Shown: positions 9,493 to 18,291 of the stretch, in pieces
Position numbering within the stretch: position 1 is the first letter of the stretch
How the letters are laid out: each line of letters opens with the position of its first letter
Assembly (NCBI RefSeq): GCF_000613805.1
Contig: NZ_BAJR01000015.1
Coordinates: forward strand, 1 to 64,000
Length of the DNA stretch: 64,000 bases
Source: Phocaeicola paurosaccharolyticus JCM 15092
Lineage (GTDB): Bacteria; Bacteroidota; Bacteroidia; Bacteroidales; Bacteroidaceae
Direction: 5' to 3'
Notes under the pieces: model-generated
Told to the model about the DNA's origin: nothing
The model's database searches: none
What the model saw: only the letters and a program-made list of their open reading frames with translations
Translations under genes and position numbers: made by a program

Positions 9493-9993
9493 ATGAACAA
9501 AGATAATAAAGATGAGATGCTCCCGCTCGTTGACGAAAATGGAGTAATAATAGGAGCTGCTACAAGAGGTGAATGTCATAACGGCAGCAAGATACTTCAT
9601 CCAGTTGTTCACCTTCATGTATTCAACAGCAATGGAGAACTCTATCTTCAAAAGCGACCGGAATGGAAAGATATCCAACCGGGAAAGTGGGATACATCTG
9701 TCGGTGGTCATATCGATCTTGGAGAGAATGTAGAGATGGCTCTTAAAAGAGAAGTAAATGAGGAGTTGGGAATAACAGAGTTCACACCTCAGATTATTGA
9801 ATCGTATGTCTTTGAATCAAAAGTTGAGAAAGAGTTGGTATATGTTCACAAAACCGTATATGATGGTGAAGTAAAACCAAGTGATGAACTTAATGGTGGA
9901 AAGTTTTGGACTCTCGATGAGATAAGAGAAAGTATTGGGAAAGATATTCTCACTCCTAACTTTGAACAAGAATTTATAAGACTAAAATTCTGA
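9493..9993 (+). CDS. Nudix hydrolase (YfcD/IPP-isomerase-like)
   Basis: A 166-residue Nudix protein. The Nudix box GHIDLGENVEMALKREVNEELG fits G-x5-E-x7-RE-U-x-EE-x-G exactly. The N-terminus LVDENGVIIGAATRGECH and HPVVHLHVFNSNGELYLQKRP resemble the YfcD/IPP-isomerase-like branch, so a nucleoside-diphosphate-linked substrate is likely but unknown. The frame is open to 9460, inside queA, but the ATG at 9493, 8 nt after the queA stop, fits the family start. The bidirectional terminator at 10012-10054 follows. Confidence 0.88.
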   Translation: MNKDNKDEMLPLVDENGVIIGAATRGECHNGSKILHPVVHLHVFNSNGELYLQKRPEWKDIQPGKWDTSVGGHIDLGENVEMALKREVNEELGITEFTPQIIESYVFESKVEKELVYVHKTVYDGEVKPSDELNGGKFWTLDEIRESIGKDILTPNFEQEFIRLKF

Positions 9994-10011
9994 TTCATAG
10001 TTTAGAATGCT

Positions 10012-10054
10012 AAATAAAATCTGTCGGATGAAAATCATCCGACAGATTTTATTT
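10012..10054. terminator. bidirectional terminator between convergent genes
   Basis: A perfect 19-bp stem (AAATAAAATCTGTCGGATG and its complement) with loop AAAAT. It has T-rich flanks on both sides, so it can end the queA-Nudix transcript and the small membrane gene on the other strand. The stop codon of the latter (10049-10051) lies inside the stem. Confidence 0.9.
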
Positions 10055-10309
10055 TATACCGGCTCTCTTACAAGAAGTCAGAGCACATATAAACCATACC
10101 AAGAATATTACAGAATAGATTGCATGACCATATGAAAAGACAAGAAATGTAAATGATATAACTGCATTTGTTATTCTAAAAGCATCTCCTCTGCTGATAT
10201 TCTCTTCCATCATGAGAGATAGTAATCTTGCATAGTTATCACCAAGGTTTCTTACCTTCAAAATAAAAGTCTGTGACAACGATAATTTCATAATAAGTTC
10301 CTTTTTCAT
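10049..10309 (-). CDS. small membrane protein of unknown function
   Basis: An 86-residue frame I do not recognise. The first half is polar and basic. The second half has one or two hydrophobic segments (ITNAVISFTFLVFSYGHAIYSVIFLVWFIC). An alternative start is the Met at residue 7. It has its own shared terminator and sits downstream of the WYL regulator on the same strand, 84 nt away. Being a real gene is supported by the terminator placement and membrane-like composition, not by a family match. Confidence 0.5.
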   Translation of the reverse strand: MKKELIMKLSLSQTFILKVRNLGDNYARLLSLMMEENISRGDAFRITNAVISFTFLVFSYGHAIYSVIFLVWFICALTSCKRAGIK

Positions 10310-10393
10310 AATACTTTATCTTTTAATTATGATACAAAGAAACCTTCACAATTTGACAGGATACGTCAAATAATTATTTTTTTAGAAATATTT

Positions 10394-11275
10394 CTAACTT
10401 TTTTTCTGAAGAAACAGTTTAAACTCATCCGAACCTAATATTTCAATATCATCTAGCAGACCTATAACGAATCGGCCTACACCTTCAAACCTACAAACCT
10501 CAGTCTCTAAAATCCAATGATTATCATCAGACTGTGTTATATATTTTTCAGCAAGTGGAAACTCTTCAATAAGAAGATTAACAGAGTTGAGTCCCATTTT
10601 CAATTTAATAGGCAAGCGTTCATTACTACTTATATGAAAAATATCTGTATAACCCTCTTTATGTTCATGTTCAAACATCCAATCCACTTCAGTGAGCTCT
10701 ACAGAAGATATTCTTGAGACCTTAAATATTTTATTCTTTCCAGATTTTGGTTCGAAGCACCACACCTCATTATTATTTGCAGTAAAAGCAAAAGGCTCCT
10801 CTATTCTATCATCGATAACATTACTATGAGATGACTTATATTTAATGAATTTTACCTGTCGTTTATTCTTTATAGCCTCATATATATTATGAACATTATC
10901 TGCTATACCATGGCGCACCACTATCTCCGAGAGAATATTATAGTCATAAACTTTATAAAGTTTTTCTTTCAGATTCTCTTTTAATGAAGATGTACCATCA
11001 ATACTCTCGATAGCTCTTTTTAGAATATATGCCTCCTCTTCTGTGAAGTGTACCAGACTAGATATATCTTTGAAATAGGGAGATGATTTATCAAGGAAAT
11101 AACATTTCCCCTCCTTTCTAACTATAAATCCAGCCATCTTGAAAGCCTCTATATATCTATAGACATTTCTGGAACTCATATCCAACCTTTCCGCTATTTC
11201 CTCTAATGTATATCGGCGATTCTGAGTAAGAAGCATCATAAGCCTCAACTGTCGTTCAAATTTATATAATTCCAT
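10394..11275 (-). CDS. WYL-domain transcriptional regulator
   Basis: A 293-residue regulator. Residues about 8-60 form a winged HTH (YTLEEIAERLDMSSRNVYRYIEAFKMAGFIV). The middle carries the WYL ligand-sensing domain (residues about 130-215: IYEAIKNKRQVKFIKY, EPFAFTANNNEVWCFEP, FKVSRISSVEL). The C-terminus is a WCX-like dimerisation part. WYL proteins sense nucleic-acid or other ligands and are frequent near stress or defence genes, but the neighbours here do not define a regulon. A perfect 26-nt palindrome 16 nt upstream of the ATG could be its own operator. Confidence 0.88.
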   Translation of the reverse strand: MELYKFERQLRLMMLLTQNRRYTLEEIAERLDMSSRNVYRYIEAFKMAGFIVRKEGKCYFLDKSSPYFKDISSLVHFTEEEAYILKRAIESIDGTSSLKENLKEKLYKVYDYNILSEIVVRHGIADNVHNIYEAIKNKRQVKFIKYKSSHSNVIDDRIEEPFAFTANNNEVWCFEPKSGKNKIFKVSRISSVELTEVDWMFEHEHKEGYTDIFHISSNERLPIKLKMGLNSVNLLIEEFPLAEKYITQSDDNHWILETEVCRFEGVGRFVIGLLDDIEILGSDEFKLFLQKKS

Positions 11276-11290
11276 AGAATATATTTTAAC

Positions 11291-11316
11291 AGGATTAATG
11301 AGTACTCATTAATCCT
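11291..11316. promoter_or_regulatory. perfect 26-nt palindrome upstream of the WYL gene
   Basis: AGGATTAATGAGT is followed at once by its exact complement. The centre is 28 nt from the regulator ATG at 11275 and 9 nt past the end of the fucosidase remnant. It could be an operator of the WYL regulator or the leftover terminator of the dead gene. The lack of a loop favours an operator. Confidence 0.45.
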
Positions 11317-11324
11317 GATTTAGT

Positions 11325-11617
11325 TTATGCACCATGTTTAAGAACTTCATTGCTTGAATCTGACTGCAGATTTTCTCCTATCATTTTATCGAATGCAATT
11401 TTAAATACAAAAGCATAATCGCATGGTTTCTCTTTCGGGAATGTAAGAACCAACCCCTCTTTACTCTGTTTCCAAATAATAGGTTAATTAGAGCCAAGCA
11501 TGGTTACTGACTTGCAACTGAATTAATGTTATAGCTAATCTGTTTATTACTACAGGATACAAGCAAAAGCCCCATAAACAATAGTAGGACATACTTTTTT
11601 CGAATGGCATGTTTCAT
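11325..11617 (-). pseudogene. remnant of a GH29 alpha-L-fucosidase lipoprotein
   Basis: Two pieces of one former gene remain. From the ATG at 11617 a 37-residue frame encodes a lipoprotein signal (MKHAIRKKYVLLLFMGLLLV then SC) and stops at 11504. In a shifted frame that overlaps its end, VTMLGSN, an in-frame TAA, then PIIWKQSKEGLVLTFPKEK and PCDYAFVFKI follow. The latter is the usual C-terminal end of GH29 fucosidases. The catalytic centre (about 1.2 kb) is absent, so an internal deletion, a frameshift and a stop have all accumulated. GH29 assignment rests on a short segment and is moderate. Confidence 0.6.
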
Positions 11618-11746
11618 TTTAATAGATTTCAATGGTTATATATGCAAAGTTATCTTTTTTTTAAGCTTAACAAAATCTCATAACTATATATTCTATTCCC
11701 ATTATTAATCTATAATAAAATGCTTATATAACAGCGAACATAAAAA

Positions 11747-11774
11747 AAGGAACCGACCTTATGGCCGGTTCCTT
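11747..11774 (-). terminator. intrinsic terminator of groES-groEL
   Basis: The minus strand reads AAGGAACCGGCC, a 4-nt loop, then GGTCGGTTCCTT followed by TTTTTA. This is a strong GC stem with a T tract, 35 nt after the groEL stop. Confidence 0.93.
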
Positions 11775-11808
11775 CAAAATATATTTCTTGTAAGAACTAA
11801 CTAGCGAC

Positions 11809-13467
<1,659 letters not shown>

Positions 13468-13477
13468 TTATTATCTA

Positions 13478-13750
13478 TTATCCCAATTTTGCAAGTACAT
13501 CGCTTTGACGCATGATGAGGTATTTAACTCCATCAAATTCCAACTCAGTACCAGAGTATTTTCCATATAATACTGTATCACCTACTTTAAGTATCATATC
13601 TTCATCTTTAGTACCGTTGCCTACTGCTACAACTTCACCTTGTAATGGTTTTTCTTTTGCTGTATCAGGAATAATAATTCCACTAACTGTTTTCTCTTCT
13701 GCAGGAGCAGGGAGAATGAGCACTCTGTCTGCTAATGGTTTAATGTTCAT
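13478..13750 (-). CDS. groS: co-chaperonin GroES
   Basis: A 90-residue GroES. The N-terminal strand [11 protein letters not shown] and the mobile loop region ([18 protein letters not shown]) that contacts GroEL are present, followed by [14 protein letters not shown] and [15 protein letters not shown]. It is the first gene of the operon. Upstream there are inverted repeats and a match to a -24/-12 promoter, described separately. Confidence 0.98.
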   Translation of the reverse strand: MNIKPLADRVLILPAPAEEKTVSGIIIPDTAKEKPLQGEVVAVGNGTKDEDMILKVGDTVLYGKYSGTELEFDGVKYLIMRQSDVLAKLG

Positions 13751-13792
13751 AATAGTAATTTTTTATTTATATATTAACGTTTCTATTTATAT

Positions 13793-13811
13793 AAGTCATA
13801 TAAAATGACTT
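13793..13811. promoter_or_regulatory. inverted repeat in the groES leader
   Basis: AAGTCAT-ATAAA-ATGACTT lies where transcription from the -24/-12-like element would start, 43 nt before the groES ATG. It is not a CIRCE element. It could be an operator or a leader hairpin. Confidence 0.4.
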
Positions 13812-13825
13812 TCACTTATTTTATA

Positions 13826-13842
13826 TGCCAAAACTGTGCCAA
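13826..13842 (-). promoter_or_regulatory. sigma-54-like -24/-12 promoter for groES
   Basis: The minus strand reads TTGGCACAGTTTTGGCA. It has GG and GC at the required spacing and differs from the consensus YTGGCACGNNNNTTGCW at two positions only. The GC lies about 77 nt before the groES ATG. A second copy of TTGGCAC lies on the plus strand at 13872-13878, making an inverted pair. No sigma-54 activator gene is in the window. Confidence 0.4.
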
Positions 13843-13916
13843 AAGAATTATATATATGCTATTATGACAAATTGGCACTTTTCTTTTTACCACTTAACAG
13901 TATAATACAAAAAAAA

Positions 13917-13947
13917 GACAATTATGTTTATAGGAAACATAATTGTC
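13917..13947 (-). terminator. intrinsic terminator of hisS
   Basis: A perfect 13-bp stem GACAATTATGTTT with its complement and a 5-nt loop. On the minus strand it is followed by a run of T (13910-13916), 30 nt after the hisS stop. Confidence 0.92.
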
Positions 13948-13976
13948 ACTAAATATTATTATTCAAAAAAGCATAT

Positions 13977-15338
13977 CTATTTAACAGCAGAATATAGCTC
14001 CTCAGCTGTCACCAAACTTTGCTCTCCTGTAATCATATTCTTAAGAGTAAACTTATTTTCATTCATCTCATTTTCACCAGCGAGAGCGACAAAAGGAATA
14101 TGTTTGTCATTAGCATAGTTCATCTGTTTCTTCATCTTTGCTGAATCAGGATAAATCTCTGCATTAATACCTTTTGTACGAATATCAGCCAATACAGGTA
14201 GTACATATTCAGTCTCTCTATCTCCGAAGTTAACGAACATAACTTTTGTTGAATTTACAGCCTCTTTAGGGTATAGTTCCAACTGATTAAGAACATCGAA
14301 AATTCTGTCTGCGCCAAAAGATATACCTACACCAGATACTCCGTCCATGCCGAATACTCCTGTAAGATTGTCATAACGGCCACCTCCACTGATACTTCCA
14401 ATCTGCACATCAAGAGCTTTAACCTCGAATATTGCACCTGTGTAATAGTTCAGTCCACGAGCAAGAGTAAGGTCAAGCTCAATTTCATTTTTAATACCAA
14501 TTCTTGATACACTCTTCAAAATGAATTCGCACTCTTCAACGCCTTTAATTCCTATTTCACTCTCTGCAAGTACACTCTTTAGAGTAGTAAGTTTCTCCTC
14601 ATTGCTTCCGCTTAGCATGATTATTGGCTGAAGTTTCTCTATAGCATCCTGAGGAATTCCTTTAGAGGCAAGTTCAGCATTAACATTGTCAAGACCTATC
14701 TTGTCAAGTTTATCTATTGCCACAGTTATATCTACTATCTTATCTGACTGACCTATGATTTCAGCAATTCCTGAAAGAATCTTACGGTTATTAATTTTTA
14801 TAGATACTCTTACTCCAAATTTCAAGAATACATTATCGATCATCTGAACAAGTTCAACCTCATTCAATAGTGAGTTACTGCCAACAACGTCAGCGTCACA
14901 TTGATAGAACTCACGGTAACGTCCTTTCTGAGGGCGGTCTGCACGCCATACTGGTTGTATCTGGTAACGTTTGAATGGGAAAGAAATCTCATCACGGTGC
15001 ATAACAACAAATCTAGCAAAAGGGACAGTTAAGTCATATCTTAGTCCTTTCTCACAGAACTTTGATGCAAGTTTGGCTGCATTTCTCCCAAGTAACTCTT
15101 CATCAGTAATACCATTGAAATAGTCTCCTGAGTTCTGGATTTTGAAGAGTAGTTTATCTCCCTCATCACCATATTTACCCATGAGTGTAGAGAGATTCTC
15201 CATAGATGGGGTCTCAATCTGCTGGAAACCAAATAGATGGAATACATCACGAATTGTATTGAATATATAGTTACGTTTAGCCATCTCTACTGGCGAAAAG
15301 TCTCTAGTTCCTTTTGGTATTGTTGGTTTTGCTGCCAT
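13977..15338 (-). CDS. hisS: histidine--tRNA ligase
   Basis: A 453-residue class II synthetase that charges tRNA-His. Motifs include [12 protein letters not shown] at the N-terminus, [12 protein letters not shown], motif 2 with [24 protein letters not shown], the histidine A motif [25 protein letters not shown] and motif 3 [11 protein letters not shown]. The C-terminal 95 residues are the anticodon-binding domain. The length matches Bacteroidetes HisRS. It is monocistronic with its own terminator. Confidence 0.98.
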   Translation of the reverse strand: MAAKPTIPKGTRDFSPVEMAKRNYIFNTIRDVFHLFGFQQIETPSMENLSTLMGKYGDEGDKLLFKIQNSGDYFNGITDEELLGRNAAKLASKFCEKGLRYDLTVPFARFVVMHRDEISFPFKRYQIQPVWRADRPQKGRYREFYQCDADVVGSNSLLNEVELVQMIDNVFLKFGVRVSIKINNRKILSGIAEIIGQSDKIVDITVAIDKLDKIGLDNVNAELASKGIPQDAIEKLQPIIMLSGSNEEKLTTLKSVLAESEIGIKGVEECEFILKSVSRIGIKNEIELDLTLARGLNYYTGAIFEVKALDVQIGSISGGGRYDNLTGVFGMDGVSGVGISFGADRIFDVLNQLELYPKEAVNSTKVMFVNFGDRETEYVLPVLADIRTKGINAEIYPDSAKMKKQMNYANDKHIPFVALAGENEMNENKFTLKNMITGEQSLVTAEELYSAVK

Positions 15339-15416
15339 ATCGTTATAAAATATTTATTCAGAGCTGCAAAATTACTATAATTCTTTTTAAAAACGAACGA
15401 AAAAAGATAATACTAC

Positions 15417-15462
15417 AAAAAGAGAATCCCCATTACATATTCTGTAATAGGGATGCTCTTTT
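15417..15462 (-). terminator. terminator of the zinc metallopeptidase gene
   Basis: AAAAGAG-ATCCC-ATTAC pairs with GTAAT-GGGAT-CTCTTTT across a 7-nt loop, with single-base bulges. A T-run follows on the minus strand. It lies 19 nt after the stop at 15481. Confidence 0.85.
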
Positions 15463-15480
15463 GTATTTTATAGTATAATC

Positions 15481-16155
15481 TTAATCTCGACGTCCTAAAT
15501 AGATCATAATGTAATATATCAATGTTGCCAAAGAACCTAAAGCAGCAACTACATATGTATATGCAGCCGATTTCAAAGCATCTTGCGCAGCAGATTGATT
15601 ATATGAGTTTGTAATACCTGCACTGCTCAACCATGCAAGTGCTCTCTGACTTGCATTGATCTCCACTGGTAATGTTATAAAGCTGAATAATGTTGTCACA
15701 GCAAAAAGACATATACCGAAAAGAAGTAACTGAGGAAAAGAATTAACCATAAGTATACCACCAAGAAGCACCCATGTCATGATACTTGAAGAGAACTGAA
15801 CCACAGGAACAAGTGCAGAACGCATCTTAAGAGGAGCATAAGCACGTGCATGTTGTACAGCGTGACCACACTCATGAGCTGCTACAGCTGCGGCTGCCAC
15901 ACTATTGCTGCCATAAACGCCTTCACTTAAGTTTACAGTCTTATTTACCGGATTATAATGGTCTGTCAACATTCCAGGAGTACTTGTCACTGTTACATCA
16001 TAGATGCCATTATCATTAAGCATCTTCATAGCAACATCTCTTCCGGTCATACCATTCGAGAGAGGTATCTTAGAATATTTTTCGAATTTGCTCTTTAAAC
16101 TTGAACTAACTATATAACTTATTAAAGCTATGCCTATAAATAATATCCAATACAT
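15481..16155 (-). CDS. YugP-type membrane zinc metallopeptidase
   Basis: About 224 residues of the neutral zinc metallopeptidase (Zn_peptidase_2, YugP) family. An N-terminal membrane segment (YWILFIGIALISYIVSS) is followed by the catalytic HECGH (H94, E95, H98 from this start) in AAAAVAAHECGHAVQHA. Two or three more hydrophobic segments follow. The frame is open to 16218, but the MYWILF start at 16155 places the first membrane segment as in the family. Substrate unknown; a role in membrane protein turnover is inferred. It is divergent from the AraC regulator. Confidence 0.88.
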   Translation of the reverse strand: MYWILFIGIALISYIVSSSLKSKFEKYSKIPLSNGMTGRDVAMKMLNDNGIYDVTVTSTPGMLTDHYNPVNKTVNLSEGVYGSNSVAAAAVAAHECGHAVQHARAYAPLKMRSALVPVVQFSSSIMTWVLLGGILMVNSFPQLLLFGICLFAVTTLFSFITLPVEINASQRALAWLSSAGITNSYNQSAAQDALKSAAYTYVVAALGSLATLIYYIMIYLGRRD

Positions 16156-16282
16156 AATTTCTACAGATTTTATTTTGTTGTTAAATATACAAGATTTTAT
16201 ATACAAACAGCTTGCCAAACTTTTTGTTTTAAATAGAATTAAGAATTAATGCCACAAAAAAGGTTAGTATCCATTTAATTCA

Positions 16283-16290
16283 TATTTTTG
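16283..16290 (+). promoter_or_regulatory. -7 box for the AraC regulator
   Basis: TATTTTTG fits TAnnTTTG and lies 37 nt before the ATG at 16327. Confidence 0.5.
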
Positions 16291-16326
16291 CACAAATAGA
16301 ATTTGAGAAGTTTATAAAACAAATCT

Positions 16327-17229
16327 ATGGAAAAAGAAATAGGGAATATATCTATATCAAGTATCAGAAAAAGGATACCTACACTTATTGGACTTGGTAA
16401 TGATCTTATTATTGACAATTCGGAATACTACTCAAACAAGTATAACAGTTATATTATACAATTTCCGATAAGAGTTGACGGAATTATCATCTCACTACGC
16501 CTAATAGGAGACGCAAAAGTAGACATCAATCTGCGCAGTTATAATACGGGAAAGAACGACCTCTTAATATGTGTTCCTAATGATCTTTTTCAAGCCTCAT
16601 TGCAGCCTGGCAACCATCAGTCGCTAACTTGCATCATTTCGTCTGATTTTATGAAGAGTCTTTTCATAAATATCAACACTCTAATGCCATTCTTCATATC
16701 TCTAAAGGACAATCCGGTATTCCATATTAATGATGAAGATACGTCTCAGCTAAGATCCCTATTTAATACAATAGAAAATGCCATTCTTTCTGAAGACTCA
16801 TTTAAAGTAGACATAGTTCGTCATCTTCTTGGTGCTTATCTATATAAGTTAGGTTCAATACTTAACACAATGCAGCCAGATGCCTTCCTTGAGAAGAGGA
16901 AACCGGTCAAGAGAGAAGAAACACTTTTCAACCAATTCATAAGCTTGGTAACAGAGCACCACTGCAAAGAGAGACGAGTTGATTTCTATGCAGAACAGCT
17001 ATTCTTAAGTCCAAAACATTTCTCTACTGTTGTAAAAAAAGTTAGTGGAAAGACTGCCGGTGAATGGATTGATGAATATGTGATACTTGAAGCAAAGGCT
17101 CTGCTAAAGTATTCAAGCATGACTATTCAGGAAGTAGCATACTACCTTAACTTCCCAAATCCATCATTCTTCGGTAAGTATTTCAAGCATCACACAGGAA
17201 TGTCACCATCCGAATATAAAGTTAACTGA
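16327..17229 (+). CDS. AraC-family transcriptional regulator
   Basis: A 300-residue regulator. The N-terminal two thirds resemble the cupin-like sensing half of AraC proteins. Residues about 200-298 form the double HTH (VDFYAEQLFLSPKHFSTVVKKVSGKTAGEWIDEYV, then TIQEVAYYLNFPNPSFFGKYFKHHTGMSPSEYK), the AraC/XylS signature. It ends 4 nt before the stop of the truncated hybrid-sensor gene on the other strand. The regulated genes and effector cannot be inferred from context. Confidence 0.92.
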   Translation: MEKEIGNISISSIRKRIPTLIGLGNDLIIDNSEYYSNKYNSYIIQFPIRVDGIIISLRLIGDAKVDINLRSYNTGKNDLLICVPNDLFQASLQPGNHQSLTCIISSDFMKSLFININTLMPFFISLKDNPVFHINDEDTSQLRSLFNTIENAILSEDSFKVDIVRHLLGAYLYKLGSILNTMQPDAFLEKRKPVKREETLFNQFISLVTEHHCKERRVDFYAEQLFLSPKHFSTVVKKVSGKTAGEWIDEYVILEAKALLKYSSMTIQEVAYYLNFPNPSFFGKYFKHHTGMSPSEYKVN

Positions 17230-17233
17230 TTTA

Positions 17234-17797
17234 TCATCGTCTATATTCTGTCGGAGCCACTCCGAAATGTTTCTTGAAGCTCTTTGAAAAATGAGATAGA
17301 GTACTGAATCCTGTAATATCAGAAATCTCTGATATTGTATATTTACCCTCACTTATTAGCTCAGCAGCGCGGTTGAGTTTATATGTCTTGAAGAAAGAAC
17401 TTGGGTTCTCTCCTACTAATCCTTTCACCTTATAGTAGAATTTCGTTCTTGATATTTTTAGTATCTCTGTCATACGAGAGACATCAAGATCAGTATTCGA
17501 AAGCTCATTCTCCATAAGCTGATAAAGTTCAGTCATAAATTCATTATCTTGTGGAGATAGTACATTCTCATCTATCTTATCTGTCTGTGTAGCTTTTGAC
17601 AAAATATTACGTACATTTTCCCTGTTCTTCAGCTGAGAATGTATCAGTGCCAATAGATAATTTGGCTCAAAAGGTTTGGTAACATAAGCATCGGCGCCCG
17701 AATTAAGGCCTTCAACCTGATTCTCTACAGTTGACTTGGCTGTTATTAATATTACAGGAATATGGCAAAGAAGTGCACCCCAAAGTTTTTTGTCCAA
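17234..17797 (-). pseudogene. C-terminal remnant of a hybrid two-component system regulator
   Basis: The remaining 187 codons hold the second half of a receiver domain (HIPVILITAKST, GADAYVTKPFEP with the conserved Lys) and a complete AraC-type HTH (ISEISDITGFSTLSHFSKSFKKHFG). This is the C-terminal architecture of Bacteroidetes HTCS sensors, which are normally about 1300 residues. The first half of the receiver with its phospho-Asp, the kinase and the periplasmic sensor are missing. Similarity ends at HIPVI; the preceding ten residues are encoded by the inverted repeat at 17770-17815. It was cut by an insertion or rearrangement and is unlikely to be regulated as a HTCS. Confidence 0.82.
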
Positions 17798-17815
17798 ACT
17801 TTGGGATGCACTTCA
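17770..17815. mobile_element. abutted pair of IS3/IS150-like terminal repeats
   Basis: Two 19-nt arms, GAAGTGCACCCCAAAGTTT and its near-complement (one mismatch), face each other across 7 nt. On the minus strand the sequence begins TGAAGTGCATCCC and AAAGTTTGGACA, which resembles IS150-type ends (TGnACTGCACCC...GTTGGAC). No transposase remains between them. The element lies exactly at the point where the HTCS gene is cut. Family assignment is from remembered end sequences. Confidence 0.5.
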
Positions 17816-18001
17816 AATTTCCGGCCATCATTAAAGAAATAAAGATATGATTATTATTCCTGCTATTAGATAAAACATTGGTAAATAAATACATATAAAA
17901 GCAATGCTTATATTTGTATTAGAGTTATATACAAACAATAAAGATCACTATTCCTTAAGCTTTATTAAAATACAATTAAAGTGAACTAAGCATAGAAAGC
18001 A
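17816..18001. other. non-coding junction sequence
   Basis: AT-rich sequence between the IS-like ends and the small gene. No frame, hairpin or repeat is convincing. It is probably insertion debris. Confidence 0.4.
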
Positions 18002-18291
18002 TTAATCCCTATATTTATCGATAGCATCTTTATAAGTATTCTCGCTCATATCTTTAAACTGAGCTTTGTTTTGCTCCAGTTCTTTAAACTTACGATAAAG
18101 ATTCGAATATATTATCTGATGAGCCTTATTCTGAATATTCTCTTCGAAATATTCATCCATCTCACATTCACTATTTACAAATACATCTATCATATTTAGT
18201 AAATCATCCTTATTTATGGTGTCAACTGAACTATAATTAATGCCGTCAAGCTAAATTCGCCTTTACTATTGCTAATTCTTAATATTTTCAT
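18002..18291 (-). CDS. small protein overlapping trlF, frameshifted, unknown function
   Basis: An ATG at 18291, inside the last 20 nt of trlF, starts MKILRISNSKGEFSL. After about 15 codons the frame is lost, and it resumes one base away as DGINYSSVDTINKDDLLNMI and continues to IDKYRD at 18002. Adding one G (TTGGAC instead of TTGAC near 18247) joins them into about 96 residues, acidic and helical at the end. Without the repair only a 63-residue frame from 18193 is visible. The overlap suggests translational coupling and a shared function with TrlF. No family recognised. Confidence 0.55.

Noticed and set aside
13793-13811. CIRCE heat-shock operator
   Set aside because: The inverted repeat does not match TTAGCACTC-N9-GAGTGCTAA in sequence or spacing.
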